Positions 21,511-29,636 of a DNA stretch of 42,473 nt are shown piece after piece. This stretch comes from Leidyana gryllorum EB-2025a (taxonomy: Eukaryota > Apicomplexa): NCBI GenBank assembly GCA_048772705.1, contig JBLWGC010000079.1, forward strand, positions 1-42,473, given 5' to 3'. Within the stretch, counting starts at the first letter, position 1. Every line of letters begins with the position of its first letter. Position numbers and translations under genes: made by a program. The notes beneath the pieces were generated by a model, which was not told the origin of the DNA, searched no databases, and saw nothing but the letters and a program-made list of their open reading frames with translations.

Positions 21511-21582
21511 GGTTACTTGGTGTAGTGGTTAGCACTGGAGACTCTAAATCTCGCGACCTAGCTTCGATTCCCGGCGCGACCT
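21511..21582 (+). pseudogene. tRNA-Gln body with CTA (amber) anticodon
   Basis: Loop CTCTAAA gives CTA. Same acceptor, T-stem and anticodon-stem damage as 7928. Confidence 0.65.
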
Positions 21583-21645
21583 GGAAACTGGTCTCCACTT
21601 ATCCGTGAAACCTCGCCACTTCTCTTGGTCTGCGGGACCTTCGCT

Positions 21646-21718
21646 GCAGCCATGGTCTAGTGGTCACGACGTCTGCTTAACACGCAGAAGGTCCCGAGTT
21701 CGATCCTCGGTGGCTGTA
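21646..21718 (+). tRNA. trnV-AAC: tRNA-Val(AAC)
   Basis: Loop TTAACAC, intact. Confidence 0.94.
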
Positions 21719-21771
21719 ACTCGCGTTTGTCAGGTGAGCACCACGAAATCTAAAGCGGAAGAACGAAGTGT

Positions 21772-21820
21772 CTCCGAGACCGGGAATCGAACCCGGGTCT
21801 TTCCACTAGACCACAAATGC
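21772..21820 (-). pseudogene. chimera: Gly 5' half joined to Asp 3' half
   Basis: The Gly acceptor and D arm run straight into the Asp variable region, T arm and acceptor. The anticodon arm is lost at the join. Confidence 0.8.
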
Positions 21821-21886
21821 AGAACACGATTTGGTGAATCTTGTACGTGGTGACAGCCATTCCTCATAAGCATATCGATGCATCAA

Positions 21887-21958
21887 AGCCTTCTGCCGGA
21901 ATCGAACCGGCGACTTCTCGCTTACGAAGCGAACGCTCTGCCCCTAAGCTAAGAAGGC
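21887..21958 (-). tRNA. trnT-CGT: tRNA-Thr(CGT)
   Basis: Loop TTCGTAA, perfect arms. Confidence 0.94.
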
Positions 21959-22090
21959 AACTTAGCTGGAGAATCATGTGGCAGTTGTATCGACAAAAGT
22001 TAGCCGGGTGCCACGTGCACGGCGGGCTGTCCCGCGCGCATCGTGGGGGCATGCTGGGATGAAGTCGCAGGTTGTCCTGACTACAACGCC

Positions 22091-22170
22091 TGACAAGAGT
22101 GGGATTCGAACCCACGCCCTTTCGGACTGCGGCCTGAACACAGCGCCTTGGACCACTCGGCCATCTTGCC
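22091..22170 (-). tRNA. trnL-CAG: tRNA-Leu(CAG)
   Basis: Loop TTCAGGC gives CAG, in the body of the AAG genes (9495), unlike the CAG gene at 3483. Suggests a second route to the CAG anticodon. Confidence 0.93.
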
Positions 22171-22264
22171 GAAATGTTGTTGGCTCGCCGCCCCACGCGT
22201 TTTCTATCCGTGGAATCTCAAAATGGAAGAACTTCTGGGGTTGGAGGCCGGCGTATCCAGAGCG

Positions 22265-22319
22265 TCCGAGATAGTATAGCTATCACGCGGAAGATCAGGG
22301 TCGATTCCCGGTCTCGGAG
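22265..22319 (+). pseudogene. tRNA-Asp relic, middle deleted
   Basis: Both acceptor strands and the T arm remain. The D arm and half of the anticodon arm are lost. Related to the ATC copies. Confidence 0.75.
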
Positions 22320-22372
22320 CACAGTTCGTTTTTCCGCTTCAGATTTCGTGGTGCTCAGATAAAGTTGCGAGC

Positions 22373-22445
22373 TACAGCCACCGAGGATCGAACTCGGGAC
22401 CTTCTGCGTGTGAAGCAGACGTCGTAACCACTAGACCATGGCTGC
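22373..22445 (-). tRNA. trnV-CAC: tRNA-Val(CAC)
   Basis: Loop TTCACAC, intact. Confidence 0.95.
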
Positions 22446-22539
22446 GCGGAGCTTTCGGACTGTGAAAGGGGCGTGTGTCTCTGGAAACAGGTATCTGATG
22501 AGGGGCGAAAACCACGGAATGCTATGAGGTCTGCACAGC

Positions 22540-22555
22540 GGGCGACTAGCTCAAC
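22540..22555 (+). pseudogene. tRNA-Ala 5' fragment
   Basis: Short match to the first 15 bases of tRNA-Ala, directly upstream of Gly. Confidence 0.4.
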
Positions 22556-22565
22556 GAGATATTAT

Positions 22566-22636
22566 GCATCTGTGGTCTAGTGGTAGAATGTCTCGTTGCC
22601 ATCGAGACGACCCGGGTTCGATTCCCGGCAGATGCA
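22566..22636 (+). tRNA. trnG-GCC: tRNA-Gly(GCC)
   Basis: Loop TTGCCAT, every stem perfect. The clean parent of the chimera at 17088, with the same 3' flank. Confidence 0.96.
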
Positions 22637-22698
22637 GAAGACACACTTGGTTTTCCCACCATTCCAGGGATTCACGCTTGAGTTGCTGTCTGACCGCA

Positions 22699-22781
22699 CG
22701 ACAACTGCTGGATCTGCACCAGCCCGGCCCAGGCCCTGTAGAGATCAAATCTTCTCCCCTTCCCCACTCGGGCAAGTTGGC
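22699..22781 (-). pseudogene. tRNA-Ser(TGA), decayed
   Basis: As 17243, with further loss in the D arm (GTGGGGAAGG). Acceptor GCCAACT/AGTTGTC has one mismatch. Confidence 0.6.
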
Positions 22782-22878
22782 AACTGTCGAACTTAGTAAC
22801 AGATTCCATCCGTATTCGTCGTAGAATGCTGGGGCTTCTTCGGGTCGAGGGCAACTCTGTATCGCAGATCCACTGCCT

Positions 22879-22952
22879 TGGTCACGTCCGGGCTCGAACC
22901 GGGGACCTTGAGCTTATTAGGCTCACGCTCTAACCGACTGAGCTACGCGACC
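22879..22952 (-). tRNA. trnI-AAT: tRNA-Ile(AAT)
   Basis: Loop CTAATAA. One T-stem change (CCCCGG/CCGGAC). Confidence 0.92.
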
Positions 22953-23071
22953 GCCTCCGACGACAGATGGCACCGATTCACTTACTTGATGCCTCTGCGT
23001 CGCCACTGCAATCCTTAGCATGTACTGCTGGTGTTTTGAGCCCAGCCGCCTACTCCGATGATCGCAGCACA

Positions 23072-23153
23072 CGACAACTGCTGGACTTGAACCAGCGCGG
23101 GCCAGGCACAGTAGATTTCTAGTCTACCCCCTTAACCACTCGGGCAAGTTGCC
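23072..23153 (-). tRNA. trnS-AGA: tRNA-Ser(AGA)
   Basis: Loop CTAGAAA, class II. T loop TTCAAGT. Confidence 0.93.
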
Positions 23154-23222
23154 GCTGTCGAACTTGGCATTTTGCGGCCAGTGGCTTCACATACGATTCA
23201 GCCAGCTTTCCTAGGACTGCTC

Positions 23223-23287
23223 GCGCCGCCCGAACCCGCGGTTCTCCCTTCAAAAGTCTTGCGCTCTACCGACGGAGTTGGGGCGGC
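23223..23287 (-). pseudogene. tRNA-Lys-derived relic, type A
   Basis: Reverse copy of the form at 2853, again upstream of Ser. Confidence 0.6.
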
Positions 23288-23457
23288 GAGGATGCTCGCC
23301 CCGTACCCGAGGAAGGCACAGGATTCCACGATCAATACAAATGGAATTGGTTACTAAGTCCGAATTTGTATCAGAGATCCACTCACTTGATCACGCCGAC
23401 ATACCATCTTTTCCAAGACGGTACGGCTCTCGGCCGAAGCCCCAACTCAACCACTCG

Positions 23458-23529
23458 TCCACTGTAGTCTAAGTGGCTAGGTTATGCGGCTCTCACCCGT
23501 ACATCCGGGTTCAAGACCCGGCAGTGGAA
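23458..23529 (+). tRNA. trnE-CTC: tRNA-Glu(CTC)
   Basis: Loop CTCTCAC. One base missing in the variable region and a T-loop change (TTCAAGA). Confidence 0.87.
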
Positions 23530-23597
23530 GCTACTCGAGCAAAGTGCCTCAGTAATCCCCGTCAATAGTGACTGATTCTTGATCTTCGGCCTGGATT

Positions 23598-23669
23598 GCC
23601 TTCTTAGCTTAGGGGCAGAGCATTCGCTTAGTAAGCGAAAGGTCGCCGGTTCGATTCCGGCAGAAGGCT
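23598..23669 (+). tRNA. trnT-AGT: tRNA-Thr(AGT)
   Basis: Loop TTAGTAA, perfect arms. Confidence 0.95.
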
Positions 23670-23696
23670 CGACTGCATCGACTAGGCACCTGCAAG

Positions 23697-23745
23697 CGGT
23701 AAGTCCCTTAGCCACGAAGCCGCAAGTTTGGAACCTGCCAGTACC
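23697..23745 (+). pseudogene. tRNA-Asn-derived fragment
   Basis: 3' two thirds of the relic at 27847. The D arm is missing. Confidence 0.45.
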
Positions 23746-23761
23746 TGAGGCACCCACAGGG

Positions 23762-23833
23762 GGCCGTTTGGTCTAGTGGTATGAATCTTCCTTCGGGTGG
23801 AAGAAGTCCTGGGTTCGACTCCCAGAACAGCCC
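23762..23833 (+). tRNA. trnP-CGG: tRNA-Pro(CGG)
   Basis: Loop TTCGGGT. Acceptor GGCCGTT/AACAGCC has one mismatch. Confidence 0.9.
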
Positions 23834-23947
23834 GTCTGATAGTTGTTGACGCAACAAGGCACTCGCCCCATCCCGAGACAATGTCCCTGACAGCTAAGAC
23901 AGGATCTGAGTTGTTGACTCAACAGGCTACAACCCGACCATTCGCCC

Positions 23948-24020
23948 AGACGCTACTGGAACTCGAACCCAAAATCCCCGGTTCCGTAGACCGATGCCAT
24001 ATCCATTAGGCCATAGCGCC
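23948..24020 (-). tRNA. trnR-ACG: tRNA-Arg(ACG)
   Basis: Loop CTACGGA gives ACG. Acceptor GGCGCTA/TAGCGTC pairs with one G-U. T stem slightly weakened. Confidence 0.9.
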
Positions 24021-24142
24021 GACTAACGGAGCCGTCAAATGGAAGTGTGTAGCGATCCAGAGAGGACATGCGCAGCTACGCCCGATCGTGGGTTTGGACA
24101 GGCTTCACCTACACCTCCCATTCGAGACATCGGTGGACATAC

Positions 24143-24214
24143 TATCCAAGCCAGGATTCGGGCCTGGGTATGCACGGCCACAACTTGCTGTTGTAAGCAC
24201 CAGACGACCCGGAC
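24143..24214 (-). tRNA. divergent tRNA-His(GTG)-like
   Basis: Same 72-nt length as tRNA-His, with loop TTGTGGC. Acceptor GTCCGGG/CTTGGAT is changed at several positions but still pairs through G-U. T loop CCCGAAT and D loop are unusual. May be a His variant or a slowly decaying copy. Relatives at 36930 and 40010. Confidence 0.6.
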
Positions 24215-24349
24215 GATCTTCAAGTGAGGCTGGTATGTCGGCGTGATCAAGTGAGTGGATCTCTGATACAGATTGGGACTTAGTAACCAATTCCATTTGT
24301 ATTGATCGTGGAATCTTGGGCCTTCCTCGGGTACGGGGCGAGCTTCCTT

Positions 24350-24414
24350 GCCGCCCCAACTCCGTCAGTAGACCGCAAGACTTTTGAAGGGAGATCCGCG
24401 GGTTTGGGCGGCGC
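24350..24414 (+). pseudogene. tRNA-Lys-derived relic, type A
   Basis: As 2853. Confidence 0.6.
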
Positions 24415-24483
24415 GAGCAGTCCCAGTAAAGCTCGCGGAACCGTATGTGAAGCCACTGGCCGCAAAATGCCAAGTTCGACAGC

Positions 24484-24565
24484 GGCAACTTGCCCGAGTG
24501 GTTAAGGGGGTAGACTAGAAATCTACTGGGCCTGGCCCGCGCTGGTTCAAATCCAGCAGTTGTCG
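24484..24565 (+). tRNA. trnS-AGA: tRNA-Ser(AGA)
   Basis: Loop CTAGAAA, all arms intact. Confidence 0.95.
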
Positions 24566-24629
24566 TGCGATGTGATCGGAGGGTCAAACACCAACTCACG
24601 CATGAAATTCAACCATGTACCATCTTCTC

Positions 24630-24700
24630 TGCATCTGCCGGGAATCGAACCTGGGTCGTCTCGGTGGCAACCACACAGTCTACCACTAAACCACAGATGC
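24630..24700 (-). tRNA. trnG-GCC: tRNA-Gly(GCC)
   Basis: Loop TTGCCAC. Anticodon stem GTGTGG/CGAGAC has mismatches and the D loop is altered. Confidence 0.75.
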
Positions 24701-24840
24701 GTGACATCTCCATTCCTGAATACAAAGCGAAGGGTCTTGACTAGTCCAGGCCGTCCAACTTAGGCCGATACATAAAAACCAGGCTCATCGGATACGTGGT
24801 TCCAGAGACACACGCCCCTTTCGCAGTCGGGAAGCTCCGT

Positions 24841-24910
24841 GCAGCCATCTAGTGGTCACGACGTCTGTTTAGCACCCAAAAGGTCCCGAGTTCCATCCTC
24901 GGTGGCTGTA
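24841..24910 (+). pseudogene. tRNA-Val body with AGC triplet
   Basis: Three bases of the D arm are lost, the loop TTAGCAC carries AGC (Ala) and the anticodon stem is broken. Acceptor intact. Confidence 0.7.
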
Positions 24911-24962
24911 ACACGCATCGTTCAGGTGAGCATCACGAAATCTACAGCGGAAGACGATCTAT

Positions 24963-25034
24963 ATCCGAGGCCGGGAATCGAACCCGGGTCTTCCGCGTGA
25001 CAGGCGGAAATACTAACCGCTATACTATCTCGAG
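24963..25034 (-). tRNA. trnD-GTC: tRNA-Asp(GTC)
   Basis: Loop CTGTCAC. Acceptor CTCGAGA/CCTCGGA is mismatched, other arms perfect. Confidence 0.8.
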
Positions 25035-25070
25035 AATCAAAGGAAACAATCCTAAGCGAAATCAACTGTG

Positions 25071-25124
25071 CCCCGAGACCGGGAAACGAACCCTGGTCTT
25101 CCGCGTGACAGGCGGACATACACG
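25071..25124 (-). pseudogene. tRNA-Asp(GTC) 3' half
   Basis: A second Asp copy directly after the first, cut inside the anticodon 5' strand. Confidence 0.75.
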
Positions 25125-25202
25125 CCGGCCTCCAATCCCAGAAGTCTTTCTATTTTGACTCACGATCAGAAAACGTGTAAAGCGGCGAGCCAAGAGCACT
25201 CC

Positions 25203-25298
25203 GGCAAGATGGCCGAGTGGTCTAAGGCGCTGTGTTAAGGCCGCAGTCCAAAGGCGAGGATCTGGGGTTGAGCCTTTCGAACCCCGGGGCAGTTGGAC
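25203..25298 (+). pseudogene. tRNA-Leu(AAG) with replaced 3' half
   Basis: 5' half and loop TTAAGGC intact. Ends in the same replacement segment as 18440, where the anticodon is CAG. Confidence 0.65.
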
Positions 25299-25300
25299 GG

Positions 25301-25380
25301 CCGGGGGTAGCTCAGTTGGTAGAGCATCTGACTGTTGTGCTGGCATCAGATAGTAGGCGGTTCGATTCCGTCCCACCGGA
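25301..25380 (+). tRNA. tRNA-Tyr body with GTT anticodon
   Basis: Complete Tyr body with the 7-nt intron, but the triplet before the intron is GTT (Asn) instead of GTA. One T-stem-adjacent change (AGTAGG). Confidence 0.78.
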
Positions 25381-25474
25381 AGTAGAGGGGTCATCGGCAA
25401 ACTACTACTCAACCTGATGGACAGCGTTGATAGGCCAACTAGACTACTCCCGCGAGGGTTCCATCTATGTAGTT

Positions 25475-25548
25475 CGGATGGGCTGGCAATCGATCCCAGA
25501 ACCTTTCGTATACTAAGCCACCGTTTCATCATCTGGAGCTAGCCTCCC
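25475..25548 (-). pseudogene. Ala-derived tRNA-like, AGT triplet
   Basis: Loop TTAGTAT. Two bases more in the D loop than 28420. Confidence 0.58.
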
Positions 25549-25553
25549 TCTAT

Positions 25554-25653
25554 GACTACCTCATGGCATTGAGTGGTACTTCACATAGTGATACGAGTCT
25601 CTCGACTACCTCATGGCATTGAGTGATACTTCACATAGTGATACGAGTCTCTC
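25554..25653. repeat. tandem duplication, 2 x 50 bp
   Basis: Spacer between the Ala-derived unit and Pro is duplicated in tandem with one difference. Only one copy is present at 28497 and 36478. Confidence 0.9.
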
Positions 25654-25687
25654 GACTGTACCCAGCGGGTTGAACCACCGACCAGTC

Positions 25688-25758
25688 GGCTGTTTGGTCT
25701 AGTGGTATGATCCTTCCTCAGGGTGGAAGTAGTCCTGGTTCGATTCCCAGAACAGCCC
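25688..25758 (+). tRNA. trnP-AGG: tRNA-Pro(AGG), C33
   Basis: Loop TCAGGG gives AGG, but the universal T33 is C. One G is missing in the T stem. Probably weak. Confidence 0.75.
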
Positions 25759-25899
25759 TCTTGGTCGTCGGTTGACCCGACGGGACAAGTTGCCCTCAGA
25801 AACAACACAACCACCTCGTTAGCCCACTTGGGTAGGGCAGTCAGGGTAACTAGCATCTCAAGAATCGCATTTCGGCTACCTCTTCCATGTTGCAGACTG

Positions 25900-25971
25900 A
25901 GCATTGTAGCTCAGTGGAAGAGTGTTGGGCTCATAACCGAAAGGTCCGTCGATCGAAACGACGCACTGCTA
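25900..25971 (+). tRNA. trniM-CAT: initiator tRNA-Met(CAT)
   Basis: Loop CTCATAA. One mismatch in the acceptor (AGCATTG) and one in the GGG/CCC stem (CCG). Confidence 0.85.
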
Positions 25972-26020
25972 AGTGTGCGCAGAAGCGAAACAGTTATAGA
26001 ATAGATTTTCTCGTGAGCAA

Positions 26021-26092
26021 AGCCTTCTGCCGGAATCGAACCGGCGACCTTTCGCTTACTAAGCGAATGCTCTGCCCCTAAGCTAAGAAGGC
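26021..26092 (-). tRNA. trnT-AGT: tRNA-Thr(AGT)
   Basis: Loop TTAGTAA, perfect arms. Confidence 0.95.
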
Positions 26093-26220
26093 AATATCAG
26101 CTGGTAATCACGCATCAGTCACTATTGACGGAAGTTACTGGAGCACATTGTTCCACCAGTCAATCCTTCCACTGCTCCACCCAAGGGCAAATAGGGTGTA
26201 ACTAAGTTTAGAGCTTCCTT

Positions 26221-26293
26221 GCCGCCCTAGCTCAGTCGGTAGAGCGCAAGACTTTTAATCTTGCAGTCGCGGGTTCGAGCCCCGCGGACGGTG
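26221..26293 (+). tRNA. trnK-TTT: tRNA-Lys(TTT)
   Basis: Loop CTTTTAA gives TTT. Acceptor GCCGCCC/GGACGGT has one mismatch that the mirror copy at 27534 lacks. Confidence 0.92.
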
Positions 26294-26353
26294 CAAATCA
26301 ATGTCTCTGGGAGTAGGAATGGAACCGTTGCCTACAAGCACACTCAGCTGGAT

Positions 26354-26426
26354 TTCCACTGCCGGGACTTGAACCCGGATCGTGCGGGTGAGAGCCGCAT
26401 ATCCTAGCCACTTAGACTACAGTGGA
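26354..26426 (-). tRNA. trnE-CTC: tRNA-Glu(CTC)
   Basis: Loop CTCTCAC, perfect. Confidence 0.95.
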
Positions 26427-26558
26427 CAACTCCCTCAGCTGCAGCTTTAGCCGAGAGCCGTACCCTCGTGACAAGACGTGGTCTACAACAAAGGGGTTGC
26501 AGAATCCTGCGGTAGAAAGCGGAGGGTCTCTTTACTGACCTCTGAAACATTGTCGCTG

Positions 26559-26631
26559 GGTCTTGTAGCTCGGTCGGCAGAGCGTGTGGCTGTTAACCAC
26601 AAACCCGCCGGTTCGAAACCTGCCAGGACCG
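26559..26631 (+). tRNA. trnN-GTT: tRNA-Asn(GTT)
   Basis: Loop CTGTTAA. T stem GCCGG/CCTGC has one mismatch. Followed by T4. Confidence 0.9.
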
Positions 26632-26749
26632 GTTTTAGAGGCACCCTAGACACTGACTGCGCTGCTCTCCCAATGGCACTTGTGGTCTGCGACCCTTCAA
26701 AGATGTAAGGTTGGGTTTGGCTCCCGCCACGTACAGCCGTAGCGTACTT

Positions 26750-26822
26750 TGGACGACCTGGGCATCGATCCCAGTACCTCTCGCATGCTAAGCGAGCGCT
26801 CTACCATTTGAGCTAGTCGCCC
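26750..26822 (-). tRNA. trnA-AGC: tRNA-Ala(AGC)
   Basis: Loop TTAGCAT, perfect arms. Confidence 0.95.
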
Positions 26823-26905
26823 ATTGAGCAAACCCCAGTACATCCAGTTCTTTTTTACATGGTATGACCAGTCTCTCCACTTTGCACAAACGAAGCCACG
26901 CAGGA

Positions 26906-26978
26906 AACGGCTGGAGGGACCCGAATACTCAACCTTCGCCTTAGGAGGGCAACGCGCTATGCATTGCGGCACAACCGC
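26906..26978 (-). tRNA. trnR-CCT: tRNA-Arg(CCT), decayed T arm
   Basis: Loop CTCCTAA gives CCT. The T arm reads GAGTATTCGGGTCC, so the stem and B box are damaged. Confidence 0.68.
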
Positions 26979-27059
26979 ATTCGCAACCCATCCACCGAGC
27001 TGTCCCAAGGTGTCTCCTCTTACACCTAACTAGTATCGAGATGACCGAAGCTTGTCTAT

Positions 27060-27132
27060 GGTGCGGTGGCCTAATGGATAGGGCATCGGTCTTCGGAACC
27101 GGGAGTTGTGGGTTCGAGTCCCATCCGCATCA
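27060..27132 (+). tRNA. trnR-TCG: tRNA-Arg(TCG)
   Basis: Loop CTTCGGA gives TCG. Acceptor GGTGCGG/CCGCATC pairs with one G-U. Confidence 0.94.
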
Positions 27133-27235
27133 TAGCCTCTCACGCGAAAGACGTTCCGCAAGCTTGCTTGCCGCGCATGTCGAGTTGGAGTGCTCGTGAT
27201 ATGATTTTCCTTCCCTTGGAGAGTGCCTCTGAAAC

Positions 27236-27308
27236 CGGTCCTGGCAGGTTTCGAACCTGCGACTTTGTGGTTAACAGCCACACGCTCTGCCGACTGAGCT
27301 ACAAGACC
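27236..27308 (-). tRNA. trnN-GTT: tRNA-Asn(GTT)
   Basis: Loop CTGTTAA, all arms perfect. Confidence 0.95.
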
Positions 27309-27426
27309 CAGCTACAATGTTTCAGAGGTTAGTATAGAGATCCTCCCTTATTCTACCGCAGGATTCTGCAATCACGTCTTGTCAAGAGGGTACGGCTCTC
27401 GGCTAAAGCTGCAGCTGAGGGAGTTG

Positions 27427-27499
27427 TCCACTGTAGTCTAAGTGGCTAGGATATGCGGCTCTCACCCGCACGATCCGGGTTCAAGTCCCGGCAGTGGAA
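27427..27499 (+). tRNA. trnE-CTC: tRNA-Glu(CTC)
   Basis: Loop CTCTCAC, perfect. Confidence 0.95.
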
Positions 27500-27533
27500 A
27501 TCCAGCTGAGTGTGCTTGCAGGCAACAGATCCA

Positions 27534-27606
27534 CACCGCCCGCGGGGCTCGAACCCGCGACTGCAAGATTAAAAGTCTTGCGCTCTACCGACTGAGCTAG
27601 GGCGGC
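27534..27606 (-). tRNA. trnK-TTT: tRNA-Lys(TTT)
   Basis: Loop CTTTTAA. Acceptor GCCGCCC/GGGCGGT pairs fully. Best Lys gene of the window. Confidence 0.95.
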
Positions 27607-27733
27607 AAGGAAGCTCTAAACTTAGTTACACCCTCTTTGCCGTTGGGTGGAGCAGTGGAAGGATTGACTGGTGGAACAATGTGCTCAGTAACTGCCGTCA
27701 ATAGTGACTGATGCGTGATTACCAGCTGATATT

Positions 27734-27805
27734 GCCTTCTAAGCTTAGGGGCAGAGCATTCGCTTAGTAAGCGAAAGGTCGCCGGTTCGATTCCGGCAGA
27801 AGGCT
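27734..27805 (+). tRNA. trnT-AGT: tRNA-Thr(AGT)
   Basis: Loop TTAGTAA. One D-arm change (TAAGCTTAG). Confidence 0.94.
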
Positions 27806-27846
27806 TGACTGCATCGACTGGGCACCAGCTCCAATCATCGTAGCTG

Positions 27847-27919
27847 AGCCTCGTAGCTCAGCCAGCAGAGAGTAAGTCTCTTAGCCACAAAGTCGCAGGT
27901 TTGGGACCTGCCAGTACCT
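27847..27919 (+). pseudogene. tRNA-Asn-derived, CTT triplet
   Basis: Full 73-nt outline of tRNA-Asn with loop CTCTTAG (CTT). The anticodon stem TAAGT/CCACA and the acceptor do not pair. Confidence 0.55.
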
Positions 27920-27990
27920 GAGGCACCCACAGGGGGCCAGACCAGCTGAGACAAAATCTGAGTTGCAGCAGTTGTGAGGGGCTGGAACTG

Positions 27991-28062
27991 CTCTGAGACC
28001 GGGAATCGAACCCGGGTCTTCCGAGTGACAGGCGGAAATACTAACCACTATACTATCTCAAA
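27991..28062 (-). tRNA. trnD-GTC: tRNA-Asp(GTC), alternative acceptor
   Basis: Loop CTGTCAC with the TTTGAGA/TCTCAGA acceptor of 20792. Confidence 0.9.
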
Positions 28063-28156
28063 TGCTCTGAATACGCCGGCCTCCAACCCCAAAAGTTCTT
28101 CCATTATGAGATTCCAAGCACAGAAAACGCGTGGAGCGATGAACCAACAACACTGT

Positions 28157-28249
28157 GGCAAGATGGCCGAGATGTCTGAGGCGCTGTGCTCAGACCGCAG
28201 TCCGAAAGGGCGAGGATCTCGGGTTGAGCCTTTCGGACCCCCGGAGCAG
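28157..28249 (+). pseudogene. tRNA-Leu(CAG) with replaced 3' half
   Basis: Loop CTCAGAC. D arm altered (GATGTCTGAGG). Same 3' replacement as 18440. Confidence 0.62.
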
Positions 28250-28257
28250 TTGGACGG

Positions 28258-28337
28258 CCGGGGGTTGCTCAGTTGGTAGAGCATCTGACTGTAGTGCTGG
28301 CATCAGATAGTCGGCGGTTCGATTCCGTCCCACCGGA
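28258..28337 (+). tRNA. trnY-GTA: tRNA-Tyr(GTA) with short intron
   Basis: As 20519. Position 9 is T instead of A. Confidence 0.9.
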
Positions 28338-28419
28338 AGTAGAGTGGTGATTGGCAAAGTACTAGACAGCGTTGATAGGCCAACCAGACTACTCTGGCGA
28401 GGGTTCCATCTATGTAGTT

Positions 28420-28491
28420 CGGATGGGCTGAGAATCGATCCCGGAACCTTTCGTATACCAAGCACCGTTTCATCATCTGGGCTAGCCTCCC
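28420..28491 (-). pseudogene. Ala-derived tRNA-like, GGT triplet
   Basis: Loop TTGGTAT (GGT), otherwise as 18183. Confidence 0.58.
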
Positions 28492-28580
28492 TCTGTGCCT
28501 ACCTCATGGCATTGAGTGATACTCCACATAGTGAGACGAGTCTCTCGACTGTACCCAGCGGGTTGAACCACCGGCTAGGC

Positions 28581-28652
28581 GGCTGTTTGGTCTAGTGGTA
28601 TGATCCTTCCTTAGGGTGGAAGGAGTCCTGGGTTCGATTCCCAGAACAGCCC
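28581..28652 (+). tRNA. trnP-AGG: tRNA-Pro(AGG)
   Basis: Loop TTAGGGT gives AGG, perfect arms. Confidence 0.95.
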
Positions 28653-28786
28653 TCTTAAATGTCGGTTGACCCGATGGGATAAGCAGGTTTTAGAAGTAAC
28701 ACAGCCACCTCGTTACCACTTCGGCACTCAAGGCAATTAACATCTCAAAAATCGCATTTCGGCTCCCTCTTCCATGGTGCAGACTG

Positions 28787-28858
28787 AGCAGTGTAGCTCA
28801 GTGGAAGAGTGTTGGGCTCATAACCCAAAGGTCCGTCGATCGAAACGACGCACTGCTA
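28787..28858 (+). tRNA. trniM-CAT: initiator tRNA-Met(CAT)
   Basis: Loop CTCATAA with TTGGG/CCCAA stem, AGCAGTG/CACTGCT acceptor, T loop ATCGAAA. The cleanest initiator copy. Confidence 0.95.
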
Positions 28859-28907
28859 AGTGTGCGCAGGAGGGAAACAGTTACAGAATTGACTGGGTCG
28901 TGAGCAA

Positions 28908-28971
28908 AGCCTTCTGCCGGAATCGAGCCGGCGCTTACGAAGCGAACGCTCTGCCCCTAAGCTTAGAAGGC
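28908..28971 (-). pseudogene. tRNA-Thr(CGT), variable region deleted
   Basis: About eight bases spanning the variable region and anticodon stem are missing. Acceptor and D arm intact. Confidence 0.8.
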
Positions 28972-29047
28972 AATGTAAGTCGGAGATAACGAAGCGATGG
29001 CTACTGACGGAGATTAGTGGAGCACTTTGCTCGAGTACTTCAATGAC

Positions 29048-29120
29048 TTCCACTGCCGGGACTTGAACCCGGATCGTGCGGGTGAGAGCCGCATATCCTA
29101 GCCACTTAGACTACAGTGGA
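29048..29120 (-). tRNA. trnE-CTC: tRNA-Glu(CTC)
   Basis: Loop CTCTCAC, perfect. Confidence 0.95.
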
Positions 29121-29235
29121 CAACTCCCTCAGCCGCAGCTTTAGCCGAGAGCCGTACCCTCTTGACAAGACGTGGTTGCAATCCTGCGGTACAAAAAGGA
29201 GGATGTCTATACTAACCTGTGAACCATTGTAGCTG

Positions 29236-29308
29236 GGCCTTGTAGCTCAGTCGGCAGAGCGTGTGGCTGTTAACCACAAAGTCGCAGGTTCGAAACCCGC
29301 CAGGACCG
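29236..29308 (+). tRNA. trnN-GTT: tRNA-Asn(GTT)
   Basis: Loop CTGTTAA. Acceptor GGCCTTG/CAGGACC has one mismatch, T stem one (CCCGC). Confidence 0.9.
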
Positions 29309-29423
29309 GTTTCAGAGGCACACTAAACACTGACTGCGCTGCTCTCCCAATGGCACTTGTGGTCTGCGACTCTTCAAAGATGTAAGTTTGTTTGGATCCT
29401 GCGACGTGCAGCCGTATGTACTT

Positions 29424-29496
29424 TGGACGACCTGGGTATCGATCCCAGTACCTCTCGCATGCGAAGCGAGCGCACTACCATCTGAGCTAGCCGCCC
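29424..29496 (-). tRNA. trnA-CGC: tRNA-Ala(CGC)
   Basis: Loop TTCGCAT, intact. Confidence 0.94.
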
Positions 29497-29556
29497 ATGC
29501 GCTCTACATGGAAGACCTATTGCATCCAGTGGCTGACCGAGGGCCGATAAAACGGC

Positions 29557-29636
29557 TGACAAGAGTGGGATTCGAACCCACGCCCTTTCGGACTGCGGCC
29601 TTAACACAGCGCCTTGGACCACTCGGCCATCTTGCC
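29557..29636 (-). tRNA. trnL-AAG: tRNA-Leu(AAG)
   Basis: Loop TTAAGGC, perfect. T4 just past the 3' end. Confidence 0.95.

Larger units (their letters stand above)
21240..21800. repeat. reverse copy of 7720-8280
   Basis: Asn relic, Gln(CTA), Val(AAC) and the Asp 3' half, all reversed relative to 7601-8290 and 41806-42473. Ends inside Asp, which is fused to Gly. Confidence 0.85.
26021..26640. repeat. left arm of smaller inverted repeat
   Basis: Thr-, Lys+, Glu-, Asn+ is mirrored by Asn-, Glu+, Lys-, Thr+ at 27230-27805. The 0.6-kb centre holds Ala and two Arg genes. Confidence 0.85.
27230..27805. repeat. right arm of smaller inverted repeat
   Basis: Reverse complement of 26021-26640 with small indels. 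Confidence 0.85.
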
